This document shows positions 16,488 through 23,256 of a stretch of 27,756 nt of DNA, piece by piece. Origin of the DNA: Pseudomonadota bacterium (GTDB taxonomy: Bacteria; Pseudomonadota; Gammaproteobacteria; Burkholderiales; Burkholderiaceae_B); assembly GCA_023427945.1 (NCBI GenBank), contig JAEYZR010000326.1, positions 1 through 27,756 on the forward strand, read 5' to 3'. The position numbers and the translations under genes are program-made. The notes below the pieces were generated by a model. The model did not search any database. It was not told where the DNA came from and was given only the letters and a program-made list of their open reading frames with translations. Position 1 is the first letter of the stretch, and every line of letters begins with the position of its first letter.

Positions 16488-16728
16488 AACCCCACCCGGC
16501 ACACGCCAAGGGCCAAAAGAAACCGAAAGACCTCGGGGAGTCGCGGCTAGTCAATCAGTCGAAGGAATGTCTCGGACTTCTGGCCAGAGACCTTTTGAAC
16601 ACACGTTCAGGGCAATTTTGCACTTTCTAACTAGTGCTGAGGCATTTTCGGGGTCGTATGTACGAGTTTATAGACAGGAATACCGAGGTACTAAATCAAC
16701 GTATTTTGTTACAATAGGGAAAAAGATA

Positions 16729-18393
16729 ATGTCTGCGACACAAGCTCAAAGTGCGGGACCGATCCGCAACGTAACGACTCAAAGTATGAAGCCGATCATC
16801 AGACCCGTAAGTCAGGTCACCTTTGAGCTTGGACCAGATGAGAGCAATGGCTACACCACCGCGATTAGACAAGTCCTGGAATGGATGAAGCATCGAGCCG
16901 GCGGAACTTTACCCACCGCGGCATGGGAACTCAAATCTTTTGAACTGTCGGACATAGGTACGCAACGAGCAGCCGCTGTAGCAATACAAGACCCCAATTA
17001 TTGGGCTGCCAGACTTGATGATGCTTGTAAAACCGTCCCGCTTCGAACATGGGTAACGGAAATTGGAGTTGGGAAGAATAACGAGGGCAAACTACTGTTC
17101 GGGGCACGTCTCACATGCGTAAGTCGTGGGACGGATGAGCCATTCGAGCGCTCAATACCCAGCTTCATTCGAAGAATTACGCAGCGAATGCACGCACAAC
17201 TCGACGGCATTGCAATAGTGGCCGAGCCAAGAATAATAAAAAATGAGAATGGCGTCGATGAGTTGGTAGAGTTGCTTGAGTCGAACCAGCGCCACGTGAA
17301 CGTGGTAGTTTTCTCGCTTCCAGTTGGTTCCGAATCTGCTAAGGATGCTTTGGGATTCCCTTCGGACGTTCAACTTAAAACGCTAGGCGCCGCTCATGTT
17401 TTCTTGCTGAGCGCAGAGTGCAGCTCTTTGCTCAGCGAGCGGGTTGGAAAAGATCTCTCGGTATTTCGGCGATCCGTTCGAACGTACCGCCCTGGTTTTC
17501 GAGCATGGCTCGATGAGCCCTCTGATCACCCGTTCGCCTCGCCAGAGGCAATTCAAAATTGGAATGATGGCGAAGGTGAAAAGGGCTTTTCAAGCTGGTT
17601 GATTAGCTATTTGCTTTCGGCCTCTGTCCGGGGAATGGAACGCGAGGAAAGGCTCCCAACCTTTAACTTTGTGCGCCAACACGCTGCAATCGTAGAGCAG
17701 CAAAACTTTAAAGAGGCAGGGGGATCCGATGCAGGCCTGATCTACCTTTACGAAAAAGATAATGAGCAACTCCGCAGGGAATTGACGGAGCAGCGGGACA
17801 CACATACCGCTCTGCTCAAGATTGCTGATCAGGAACGAGATGAGGCGTTAAAGGACGCAAACGTTGCCAAGGCGCAAGCTCGTCAACGCAGCCAACGGAT
17901 CAGAGATTTAGAAGCGAAACTTGACGATCTGGCGCTCACTCCAGTCACACTCATTCCCAATAACTTGGAGTCCTTCAGGGACTGGTGCGATTGCAACCTG
18001 GTAGGCTCAGTTGAAATGACTACCAAGGCGTTCCAGGGAGTCAGAAAATCTGAGCTCAAAGATCCGAATATTATCTATCAGGCATTGCTGCTTTTGCGCG
18101 ATTTTTATGTCCCTATGCGCATTAATTCAACTGACGAAAAACGAAATAACTACCTTACCCGTCTACGAGAACTTGGTCTCGAAGAAAGTGCCACGGGCGA
18201 TGCGATTAACTACTCATCAGACCTCTACTCAGTTTTGTACGGCGGTCGCAGACGAGCGCTAGATCGCCACTTGAAGGGAAGCGATGCGCGAAATCGTCAA
18301 TTCGGCTTCAGGGCATACTTCTTCTGGGACGAAGAAGGACAAGTGGTTGTAGTCGGATGGTTACCATCTCATCTCGATAATCGTGCAAGTTAA
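16729..18393 (+). CDS. Unrecognised coiled-coil protein in island remnant (554 aa)
   Basis: I cannot name this protein. The start MSATQAQSAG is chosen because the preceding 54 codons, open from 16567, look non-conserved. Residues 1-330 appear alpha/beta, with a hydrophobic strand HVNVVVFSLPV (189-199) and the segment GAAHVFLLSAE...RTYRPGF...DHPF (220-269). Residues 340-402 form a charged coiled coil. Residues 410-554 form a C-terminal domain ending FRAYFFWDEEGQVVVVGWLPSHLDN, which resembles the strand pattern of RelE/ParE-like folds; that comparison is only visual. Base composition is visibly more AT-rich than flanking genes. It stands alone between two housekeeping blocks, beside a broken integrase and tRNA-Leu(GAG). 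This suggests an island cargo gene, perhaps for phage defence (inference). Confidence 0.8.
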   Translation: MSATQAQSAGPIRNVTTQSMKPIIRPVSQVTFELGPDESNGYTTAIRQVLEWMKHRAGGTLPTAAWELKSFELSDIGTQRAAAVAIQDPNYWAARLDDACKTVPLRTWVTEIGVGKNNEGKLLFGARLTCVSRGTDEPFERSIPSFIRRITQRMHAQLDGIAIVAEPRIIKNENGVDELVELLESNQRHVNVVVFSLPVGSESAKDALGFPSDVQLKTLGAAHVFLLSAECSSLLSERVGKDLSVFRRSVRTYRPGFRAWLDEPSDHPFASPEAIQNWNDGEGEKGFSSWLISYLLSASVRGMEREERLPTFNFVRQHAAIVEQQNFKEAGGSDAGLIYLYEKDNEQLRRELTEQRDTHTALLKIADQERDEALKDANVAKAQARQRSQRIRDLEAKLDDLALTPVTLIPNNLESFRDWCDCNLVGSVEMTTKAFQGVRKSELKDPNIIYQALLLLRDFYVPMRINSTDEKRNNYLTRLRELGLEESATGDAINYSSDLYSVLYGGRRRALDRHLKGSDARNRQFGFRAYFFWDEEGQVVVVGWLPSHLDNRAS

Positions 18394-18648
18394 CCCAAAT
18401 AACGAGACTTAGCAGCGTCCTAATAGGAGGATCTAAGCATCTCTTCGACAGGAGCCTCAGACAATGTCAAAAAGTCGTAACTTCACTGACAATTGAATTG
18501 AAGATTAGCACTCCACTTCGCCTAACCCAGGCTCCGCCACCAACCGTGGAGTCGGATATCGGTAGTCTCGATATGGAAGCCGCTGAAGGGCAGCGCGCAG
18601 GCTATGCTGCAGGCCAGGGGTAGTTGTTGCCTGTGTGCGGATAACGGC

Positions 18649-18767
18649 CTAGCGCTGAGCTGACCATTCGATGCCTCCCGACGAGTGGACAGCAACTTGC
18701 TGTCGCACACCCCCAGAATCCTCACCTGAGCGCAATAACCCTTCGCTGTTTTCTGGATGCTTGCCAT
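18649..18767 (-). pseudogene. Phage-type tyrosine integrase remnant (N-terminal arm-binding domain)
   Basis: The minus strand from the ATG at 18767 reads MASIQKTAKGYCAQVRILGV and on to STRREA. This is the start of phage-type tyrosine recombinases (typical text: MASIQKR-GWRAQV...G-R-S-TF-TRREAE-WA). After Ala32 the frame breaks: shifting the reading frame restores EWSAQR (18669-18652), the expected next residues, followed at once by a TAG stop (18651-18649). No catalytic domain follows in any frame I can follow. It lies 117 nt from the 3' end of tRNA-Leu(GAG), the classic integrase position. The rest of the 18394-18884 gap shows no other gene. Confidence 0.75.
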
Positions 18768-18830
18768 GCGGGGCTGTTTAGGTGGAAATTATGCAATCCA
18801 GCAATCAACAGATCTAACCCACTACCCGCA

Positions 18831-18874
18831 AACCGTTGAAATTGAACGTTCTTGATTATAGTTGTTCAACGGTT
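18831..18874. repeat. Perfect 10-bp inverted repeat downstream of tRNA-Leu(GAG)
   Basis: AACCGTTGAA (18831-18840) and TTCAACGGTT (18865-18874) are perfect complements with a 24-nt AT-rich spacer, starting 10 nt beyond the tRNA 3' end. It may serve as the tRNA transcript terminator, although the minus-strand T run is only three long. Alternatively it may be an integrase-related site at the island edge. Confidence 0.45.
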
Positions 18875-18884
18875 TTTCATACGA

Positions 18885-18969
18885 TGGTGCCGACGACGAG
18901 ACTCGAACTCGTACAGCTTTCGCCACTACCCCCTCAAGATAGCGTGTCTACCAATTTCACCACGTCGGC
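18885..18969 (-). tRNA. tRNA-Leu (anticodon GAG)
   Basis: The minus strand folds as a class II tRNA of 85 nt including encoded CCA. Acceptor arms GCCGACG (18895-18889) and CGTCGGC pair perfectly, and the D-arm is GTGAAATTGGTAGACAC. The anticodon stem is CTATC/GGTAG with loop TTGAGGG (anticodon GAG), followed by a long variable arm and the T-arm with GTTCGAGTC. Its 3' end faces the integrase remnant, so it is the likely insertion target of the island. Downstream of secG is the tRNA-Leu position I recall from Bordetella-type genomes. Confidence 0.95.
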
Positions 18970-19133
18970 ACTGCTTGACTTGCACTGCGTCAGCTTGGGC
19001 TGACTGACTTCCGATGTTTCAGCGAGCGATAGTGTTATTGCTGCTGAGTTTCCCTGCCGAAATGAAGAGGGCCGGCCGGGAAAGTCCAAGATTCTAGCAT
19101 GGATTATGCAGCTGTTTACCAGCTGCTGCCGAA

Positions 19134-19694
19134 TTATTGCTTGGCAGGCTCATTCGTTGCGGGAGCCGGCGCGGCGGGCGCTGCCGGGGCAGGCACGGCA
19201 GGCGCGGCGGGGACCGAGGATGCGCCGGAAGCAGGCGCCGATTCGGTTGGCGCAGCAGCCGGTGCGCCAGTCGAGGGCACCGACGGATCGTTTGCAGCAG
19301 GTGCGCCAGCACCAGGCACCGAGTTCGAACCTGCAGCAGGGGCGACGGCGCCAGGCACCGACGATCCTGTGGGTGCGTCGGGAGCCGAGGGAACCGAACG
19401 GTTTTGCGGGGTGTAGTTCTGCATCAGACCAGAATCAGCAGGCTGGGAACCCGGACCCTTGTGTCCCATCCAGGCCAAGGCGCCAGTGGAGACGAAAAAC
19501 ACCACCGCTGCCCATTTGGTCATGCGGGACAGGAAGTTTGCCGCGCCCGAAGCACCGAACAGACTGCCTGCCGAACCCGTACCAAAGGAGGAGCCCATGT
19601 CGGCTCCCTTGCCCTGCTGCAGGAGCACCAGAACGATAATGGCCAAGGCAGAAACGACCTGAATGACCATCACGATGCTTAACAAAGAAAACAT
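19134..19694 (-). CDS. secG: Preprotein translocase subunit SecG with long Ala/Pro tail
   Basis: This is the membrane subunit of the SecYEG export channel. Residues 1-75 are a normal SecG: first helix (3-23), the signature LLQQGKGADMGSSFGTGSAGSLFGASG, and a second helix (about 56-76). The remaining 110 residues form a low-complexity Ala/Pro/Ser tail with imperfect SVPGA/APAA repeats. The total of 186 residues is far longer than the 110 of E. coli SecG. GGAG lies six nt before the ATG. A hairpin GCAGCTG/CAGCTGC (19108-19126) follows the stop codon. The gene follows tpiA but is separated from it by a terminator-like hairpin. Confidence 0.95.
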   Translation of the reverse strand: MFSLLSIVMVIQVVSALAIIVLVLLQQGKGADMGSSFGTGSAGSLFGASGAANFLSRMTKWAAVVFFVSTGALAWMGHKGPGSQPADSGLMQNYTPQNRSVPSAPDAPTGSSVPGAVAPAAGSNSVPGAGAPAANDPSVPSTGAPAAAPTESAPASGASSVPAAPAVPAPAAPAAPAPATNEPAKQ

Positions 19695-19768
19695 GAAGAA
19701 CTCCGACTCCGGAAAACTGCAGGGGCACTGTGTGAAGACCGTGCCACGCTAAAAGGTTGAATAACTGT

Positions 19769-19799
19769 GAAAAAACCGCTGCACTTTCATGCAACGGTT
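19769..19799 (-). terminator. Intrinsic terminator between tpiA and secG
   Basis: On the minus strand, AACCGTTGCA (19799-19790), a 6-nt loop and TGCAGCGGTT (19783-19774) form a 10-bp stem with one G-T wobble, followed by TTTT. It sits 10 nt after the tpiA stop and 74 nt before secG. This implies partial or full termination and perhaps a separate secG promoter. Confidence 0.8.
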
Positions 19800-19809
19800 A
19801 TCTGATTGG

Positions 19810-20622
19810 TCATGCAGTGACGATCTGCCAGAAATCTTCGGCCTGCAAAGAAGCCCCGCCAACGAGTGCCCCATCGATATCGGCCATCGCGAACAGGCTT
19901 GCTGCATTGGCGCCCTTGACGCTGCCACCGTAGAGAACCTGCACTTGTTCGACCCCCAGGCCGCGCAAGGCTGCACGAATGGCGGCATGGACTTCCTGCG
20001 CCTGTTCGGGCGTGGCAGTCTTGCCTGTGCCGATCGCCCACACGGGCTCATAGGCCAGGACGGACTTCGCCAGCGCCTCGGCGCCCAGTGCAAGCACCGG
20101 CGCCAACTGTCGTTCGATGACTGCCAAGGTATTGCCCGCTTCGCGCTCAGCCAGGCTCTCACCGACACAGATCACCGGCACCAGACCTGCCGCAAGTGCC
20201 GCGCGCGCCTTGTCGGCCACGATCTGATCGGACTCGCCATGCAGCGCACGACGCTCCGAATGGCCCACCAACACCCACCGGCAATCGAAGTCGGCAAGCA
20301 TGCTGGCAGACACTTCGCCCGTGAACGCGCCCTTTTCCTGGGCACTGACGTCTTGCGCGCCCCAGGTGATGGGGCTGTCGGTCAGTGCTGCGGCCACTTG
20401 AGCCAGGTAAGGGAACGGTGCGCACACCCCGACCTCGCAGGACCCGAAGGCCTGGGAGGTGGAAGCAGCATGCAACTGGTTGAGCAAGCGGCCGTTCTCG
20501 ACCAGGTTGCCATGCATTTTCCAGTTGCCCAACACCAGACGTGGACGCGTTGTGACGCCCGCGGATTCGGCGGTAGATCCGGAAGACGAGAGCGTTGAAC
20601 CGGTGAAATTGGAAGCGGACAT
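19810..20622 (-). CDS. tpiA: Triosephosphate isomerase
   Basis: This enzyme interconverts dihydroxyacetone phosphate and glyceraldehyde 3-phosphate in glycolysis and gluconeogenesis. The 270 residues include GNWKMH (Asn33, Lys35), VGHSERR (catalytic His121), AYEPVWAIGTG (catalytic Glu192) and the phosphate-binding LYGGSVKG near the end. The N-terminus carries about 25 extra Ser/Thr-rich residues before the usual start near RLVLGNWKM. No other ATG lies between Met1 and the core, and the Shine-Dalgarno before Met1 is poor. Either the extension is real or a non-ATG start is used. Confidence 0.96.
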   Translation of the reverse strand: MSASNFTGSTLSSSGSTAESAGVTTRPRLVLGNWKMHGNLVENGRLLNQLHAASTSQAFGSCEVGVCAPFPYLAQVAAALTDSPITWGAQDVSAQEKGAFTGEVSASMLADFDCRWVLVGHSERRALHGESDQIVADKARAALAAGLVPVICVGESLAEREAGNTLAVIERQLAPVLALGAEALAKSVLAYEPVWAIGTGKTATPEQAQEVHAAIRAALRGLGVEQVQVLYGGSVKGANAASLFAMADIDGALVGGASLQAEDFWQIVTA

Positions 20623-20728
20623 GGGCAGAGTTTAGGACGAATTCAGGGCTGTTGATGGTACCGGGAACAGGCCCGGTCAACCCGTGATTGTATCCTTTTG
20701 CGCTGTAACGTGCCCAAAATACGCAAAA

Positions 20729-21706
20729 CTAGGTGGTCAGAACGATCTTTCCGATGTGTTCGCCGGATTCCATCATGGCATGCGCCTGATCAGCCTGGGC
20801 CAATGGAAATGTGACGTGCACGACAGGTTTGAGCTTTCCGGAAGCAAAAAGCGGCCAGACTTTTTCACGGAGTTGACGGGCGATTGCCGCTTTGAACGCC
20901 ACATCACGTGGGCGCAAGGTCGACCCGGTGATCGTCAGGCGGCGACGCAGGATCTGATCGGCATTGACCATGCCTTTCGCCCCACCCAGGAGCGCGATGA
21001 TGACGATGCGCCCATCATCGGCCAGCGCCTTGATGTCGCGATCGAGATATTCGCCTGCCACCATGTCCAGAATCACGTCCACGCCGCGATTGTTGGTCAG
21101 TGCCTTGATTTCAGCGACGAAGTCCTGGGTTTTGTAGTTGATGCCAGCCGAAGCGCCCAACTCGCGTACGGCGGCGACTCGTTCGTCGCTGCCCACCGTG
21201 GTGTAGACGGTGTTGCCCAGCGCACGAGCCAACTGGATGGCCGTAGTGCCGATGCCACTGGCACCACCGTGGACCAACAACGTCTCACCTTCGCTCAGGT
21301 GGCCGCGGTCGAATACGTTGCTCCAGACTGTGAAGTAGGTTTCGGGCAAGCCGGCCGCTTCAATATCGGACAAGCCATCGGGGATGGGCAGGCACTGCAG
21401 AGCAGGTGCAACACAATATTCTGCGTAGCCTCCTCCGGCGACCAGCGCACATACGCGATCACCGATGGAGAACCCGCCTGCAGCAGCATCGCCTTCGACG
21501 ATTTCGCCAGCCACTTCCAGGCCAGGCAGATCCGATGCCCCAGGAGGCGGGGCGTAGGCACCCTTGCGCTGGAAAACATCCGGCCGGTTGATGCCCGCGG
21601 CGGTAACTTTGATGAGGACTTCGCCGGGACCGGCTTGGGGCTTTGGACGCTCGACGAGCTTGAGAACGTCGGGACCACCCGGGGTCGTAATTTCGATTGC
21701 GCGCAT
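20729..21706 (-). CDS. NAD(P)H quinone oxidoreductase (PIG3-type, zinc-independent MDR)
   Basis: This is a medium-chain dehydrogenase/reductase of the quinone oxidoreductase class. The 325 residues show the GroES-like N-terminal fold (NRPDVFQRKGAYAPPPGASDLPGLEVAGEI). The Rossmann NADPH site follows at LVHGGASGIGTTAIQLARALG. The zinc-ligand cysteines of alcohol dehydrogenases are absent. The C-terminus SGEHIGKIVL is typical of the PIG3 subgroup. It lies upstream of tpiA and secG on the same strand with a 106-nt gap, and just downstream of tRNA-Ser. Confidence 0.93.
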   Translation of the reverse strand: MRAIEITTPGGPDVLKLVERPKPQAGPGEVLIKVTAAGINRPDVFQRKGAYAPPPGASDLPGLEVAGEIVEGDAAAGGFSIGDRVCALVAGGGYAEYCVAPALQCLPIPDGLSDIEAAGLPETYFTVWSNVFDRGHLSEGETLLVHGGASGIGTTAIQLARALGNTVYTTVGSDERVAAVRELGASAGINYKTQDFVAEIKALTNNRGVDVILDMVAGEYLDRDIKALADDGRIVIIALLGGAKGMVNADQILRRRLTITGSTLRPRDVAFKAAIARQLREKVWPLFASGKLKPVVHVTFPLAQADQAHAMMESGEHIGKIVLTT

Positions 21707-21755
21707 TCATGCCTCCAGGGTTGCAAAGTGACATTATGGCGCTGATCAGATGGAT

Positions 21756-21843
21756 TGGCGGAAGCGGTGAGATTCGAACTCACGGACAGTCGCCCATCGC
21801 CGGTTTTCAAGACCGGTGCCTTAAACCGCTCGGCCACGCTTCC
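21756..21843 (-). tRNA. tRNA-Ser (anticodon UGA)
   Basis: This is a class II tRNA of 88 nt with encoded CCA. The acceptor GGAAGCG pairs with CGCTTCC and the discriminator base is G. The anticodon stem is CCGGT/ACCGG with loop CTTGAAA (anticodon TGA). A long variable arm and the T-loop TTCGAAT follow. It is transcribed away from the divergent intron-bearing tRNA-Leu. A -10-like TACAAT lies about 10 nt upstream (21858-21853) without a clear -35. Confidence 0.96.
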
Positions 21844-21895
21844 ACGGCACGCATTGTATCGGATTTGCGACGCGCATAGATGCCACGGGCAATGC

Positions 21896-21901
21896 TATAG
21901 T
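21896..21901 (+). promoter_or_regulatory. Candidate -10 element for the intron-bearing tRNA-Leu
   Basis: TATAGT (5 of 6 matches to the -10 consensus) lies 34 nt before the tRNA 5' end, suitable for a precursor with a short 5' leader processed by RNase P. I see no good -35 hexamer 16-18 nt further upstream, so confidence is limited. Confidence 0.35.
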
Positions 21902-21935
21902 GCTGGCGCTGCAAAGAAGCAGTGCATCTCCCCGT

Positions 21936-22236
21936 GCCGGGGTGGTGAAATTGGTAAACACAACGGACTTATTGAATTGAGCACCGGGTTGGCGAAAGCT
22001 CCCGAGTGAATCCCCTCAAATTCGGAGAACCCCCTGGCCAGCGCGCCGAGGCAACGCCGAGCCAAGCCCGCAAGGGAAGGTGTAGAGACTAGACGGGGGG
22101 CACCTACGGCAACGCGCTATGGTGAAGGCATAGTCCAGCGCACAAACAGGTCTTAGGCCTGGCATTTAAAGATGCAGTGTGATGAAAATCCGTCGCCCTT
22201 ACAGGTTTGCCGGTTCGATTCCGGTCCCCGGCACCA
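21936..22236 (+). tRNA. tRNA-Leu (anticodon UAA) interrupted by a group I intron
   Basis: Exon 1 is 21936-21970 and exon 2 is 22185-22236; joined they give an 87-nt class II tRNA with encoded CCA. The acceptor GCCGGGG pairs with CCCCGGC (22226-22232). The D-arm is GTG...CAC. The anticodon stem ACGGA (21963-21967) pairs with TCCGT (22189-22193), and the loop, once joined, is CTTAAAA, giving anticodon UAA. The variable arm is long, and the T-arm GCCGG-TTCGATT-CCGGT is normal. The break falls after U34, between the first and second anticodon bases, the same place known for cyanobacterial and plastid tRNA-Leu(UAA) introns. Without exact splicing the tRNA cannot work. Confidence 0.95.
21971..22184 (+). 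ncRNA. Self-splicing group I intron (IC3-like, Azoarcus-type core)
   Basis: This is a 214-nt intron without an ORF. It follows U34 of the 5' exon and ends in G. P1 forms between exon CUU and internal guide GAG (21979-21981) with the required U-G pair at the splice site. P3 pairs CCCCTC (22012-22017) with GGGGGG (22095-22100). P7 pairs GACTA (22087-22091) with TAGTC (22131-22135), and a candidate P8 is CACC/GGTG (22101-22104, 22121-22124). A GAAA loop caps the P2 region and a GCAA loop caps CCC/GGG (22067-22076). P9-like hairpins lie at 22147-22161 and 22162-22175. Three blocks (22050-22067, 22076-22096, 22116-22138) match the Azoarcus tRNA-Ile intron as I remember it. Confidence 0.93.
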
Positions 22237-22313
22237 CTTCCATTGATCGTCTATCGGCCCTGGCCTGCCCGGTGCCTCCGTCCCCCATCAAGCCAGACCA
22301 GAAGCGACTGGCA

Positions 22314-22553
22314 TCAGATGACGGTGTAAATCGGCGAGCCGTCAGACTTGACTCCGCGCAAACCCAGTGCGATGTAGCGACCGTGACGTTCGGCCTCGGC
22401 TGCGGTTGCAAACGAGCGAGCACTTGGGATGTCCCACTCCATGACGTCGCTCTCGCCCACACGACAGGTGGTTAAATTCAATCTGAACTGACCTGCGTCG
22501 TCTTGTGTCACCGTCCAGCTCACTTCAAAACCGTCAATTACCTGCTGATTCAT
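22314..22553 (-). CDS. Small conserved-looking protein of unknown function (79 aa)
   Basis: I do not recognise this protein. The chosen start MNQQVIDGFEVSWTV is the first ATG; nine codons upstream an in-frame GTG is possible but has no ribosome site. The 79 residues are acidic with alternating hydrophobic residues (FEVSWTVTQDDAGQFRLNLTT), suggesting a beta-rich start, then a helix (FATAAEAERHGRYIALGLRG). No signal peptide or membrane segment is visible. It lies just downstream of the intron-bearing tRNA on the opposite strand and has loose resemblance in layout to the 23656-23913 product. Confidence 0.6.
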   Translation of the reverse strand: MNQQVIDGFEVSWTVTQDDAGQFRLNLTTCRVGESDVMEWDIPSARSFATAAEAERHGRYIALGLRGVKSDGSPIYTVI

Positions 22554-22778
22554 TGTGTCTATATCCAGGGATTGGCACACCTATCAAGTTGTGCAAACAG
22601 CATTCAACCGTGGAAAGTGTAGGAATTTTTGACAGTATGAGTAAGCCTATTACTGCCTAGTACTACTAGTGCAAAATTACCAGATTTAGAAGGCGTCCGC
22701 TTTTCTTTGCACCATCGGGCACGTACTTTGCTTAAAACAGCCCGAGTCGCTATGTCAGGCGACATGAGGAGAAGCACT

Positions 22779-23150
22779 ATGCAACAACGTTTTCGTTCCG
22801 TACTCGCAGCCCTGGCACTCGGCATGGGCGCCGCCACCATGGGTGTTGCCGCGCATGCGGCAGACGTGAAGTCGTCAGATCAGATCAAGGCTGAATACAA
22901 AGCTGCGAAAGAGCAATGCAAGGCCATGAGCGGTAATCAGAAGGACGCCTGCGAAGAGCGTGCGAAAGCTGCGCGCACGAACGCAGAAGCCGATGCCAAA
23001 GTGGGCAAGGCTGATGCCAAGGCACGCAGGGATGTCGCCGAGGATCGTCGCAAGGCTGACTACGACGCCGCCAAGGCCCAGTGCGATACGCTGAAAGGCG
23101 ATGCGGAAGACAAGTGCCGCATCGAAGCCAAGACAAAGTACGGCAAGTGA
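22779..23150 (+). CDS. Exported Lys/Ala-rich protein with internal duplication
   Basis: The 123-residue product starts MQQRFRSVLAALALGMG; GAGGAG lies seven nt upstream and decides this start over earlier in-frame codons. A signal peptide ends near AHAA. The mature part is a highly charged helical protein with two related units: AEYKAAKEQCKAMSGNQKDACEERAKAA and ADYDAAKAQCDTLKGDAEDKCRIEAKTK. Each has a Cys pair spaced CxxxxGxxxxxC, which could close helical hairpins by disulfides. Similar proteobacterial proteins are often labelled cell-envelope or TolA-like, but that label rests on composition. A stem-loop follows the stop codon. Confidence 0.75.
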   Translation: MQQRFRSVLAALALGMGAATMGVAAHAADVKSSDQIKAEYKAAKEQCKAMSGNQKDACEERAKAARTNAEADAKVGKADAKARRDVAEDRRKADYDAAKAQCDTLKGDAEDKCRIEAKTKYGK

Positions 23151-23164
23151 TACTTTGAAGACCG

Positions 23165-23194
23165 GCAGCCGGTCCTTGAAAATCGACCGGCTGC
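23165..23194 (+). terminator. Stem-loop after the Lys/Ala-rich protein gene
   Basis: GCAGCCGGTC (23165-23174) and GACCGGCTGC (23185-23194) form a perfect 10-bp stem with a 10-nt loop, starting 15 nt past the stop codon. No T-tract follows directly, so it may protect the mRNA 3' end or terminate inefficiently. Confidence 0.5.
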
Positions 23195-23256
23195 GTATGC
23201 TTGCCGCTCACGGTTTTGGCGGGCCAGCTGGTTTCTTCAGCCACCTGTTGCGCACT

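Noticed and set aside
16567..16728. Extra 54 codons upstream of the 554-residue island protein
   Set aside because: The text is not domain-like, and a better-placed ATG with purine-rich upstream sequence lies at 16729; the start remains uncertain.
16391..16728. A far attachment site (copy of the tRNA-Leu 3' end) at the left edge of the island
   Set aside because: I scanned this gap by eye and found no copy of the tRNA 3' sequence; the left boundary of the island is therefore undefined.
22117..22133. CTATG/CATAG hairpin in the intron as helix P8
   Set aside because: TAG of the right arm is needed for the P7 pairing with GACTA; the CACC/GGTG pairing fits P8 better.
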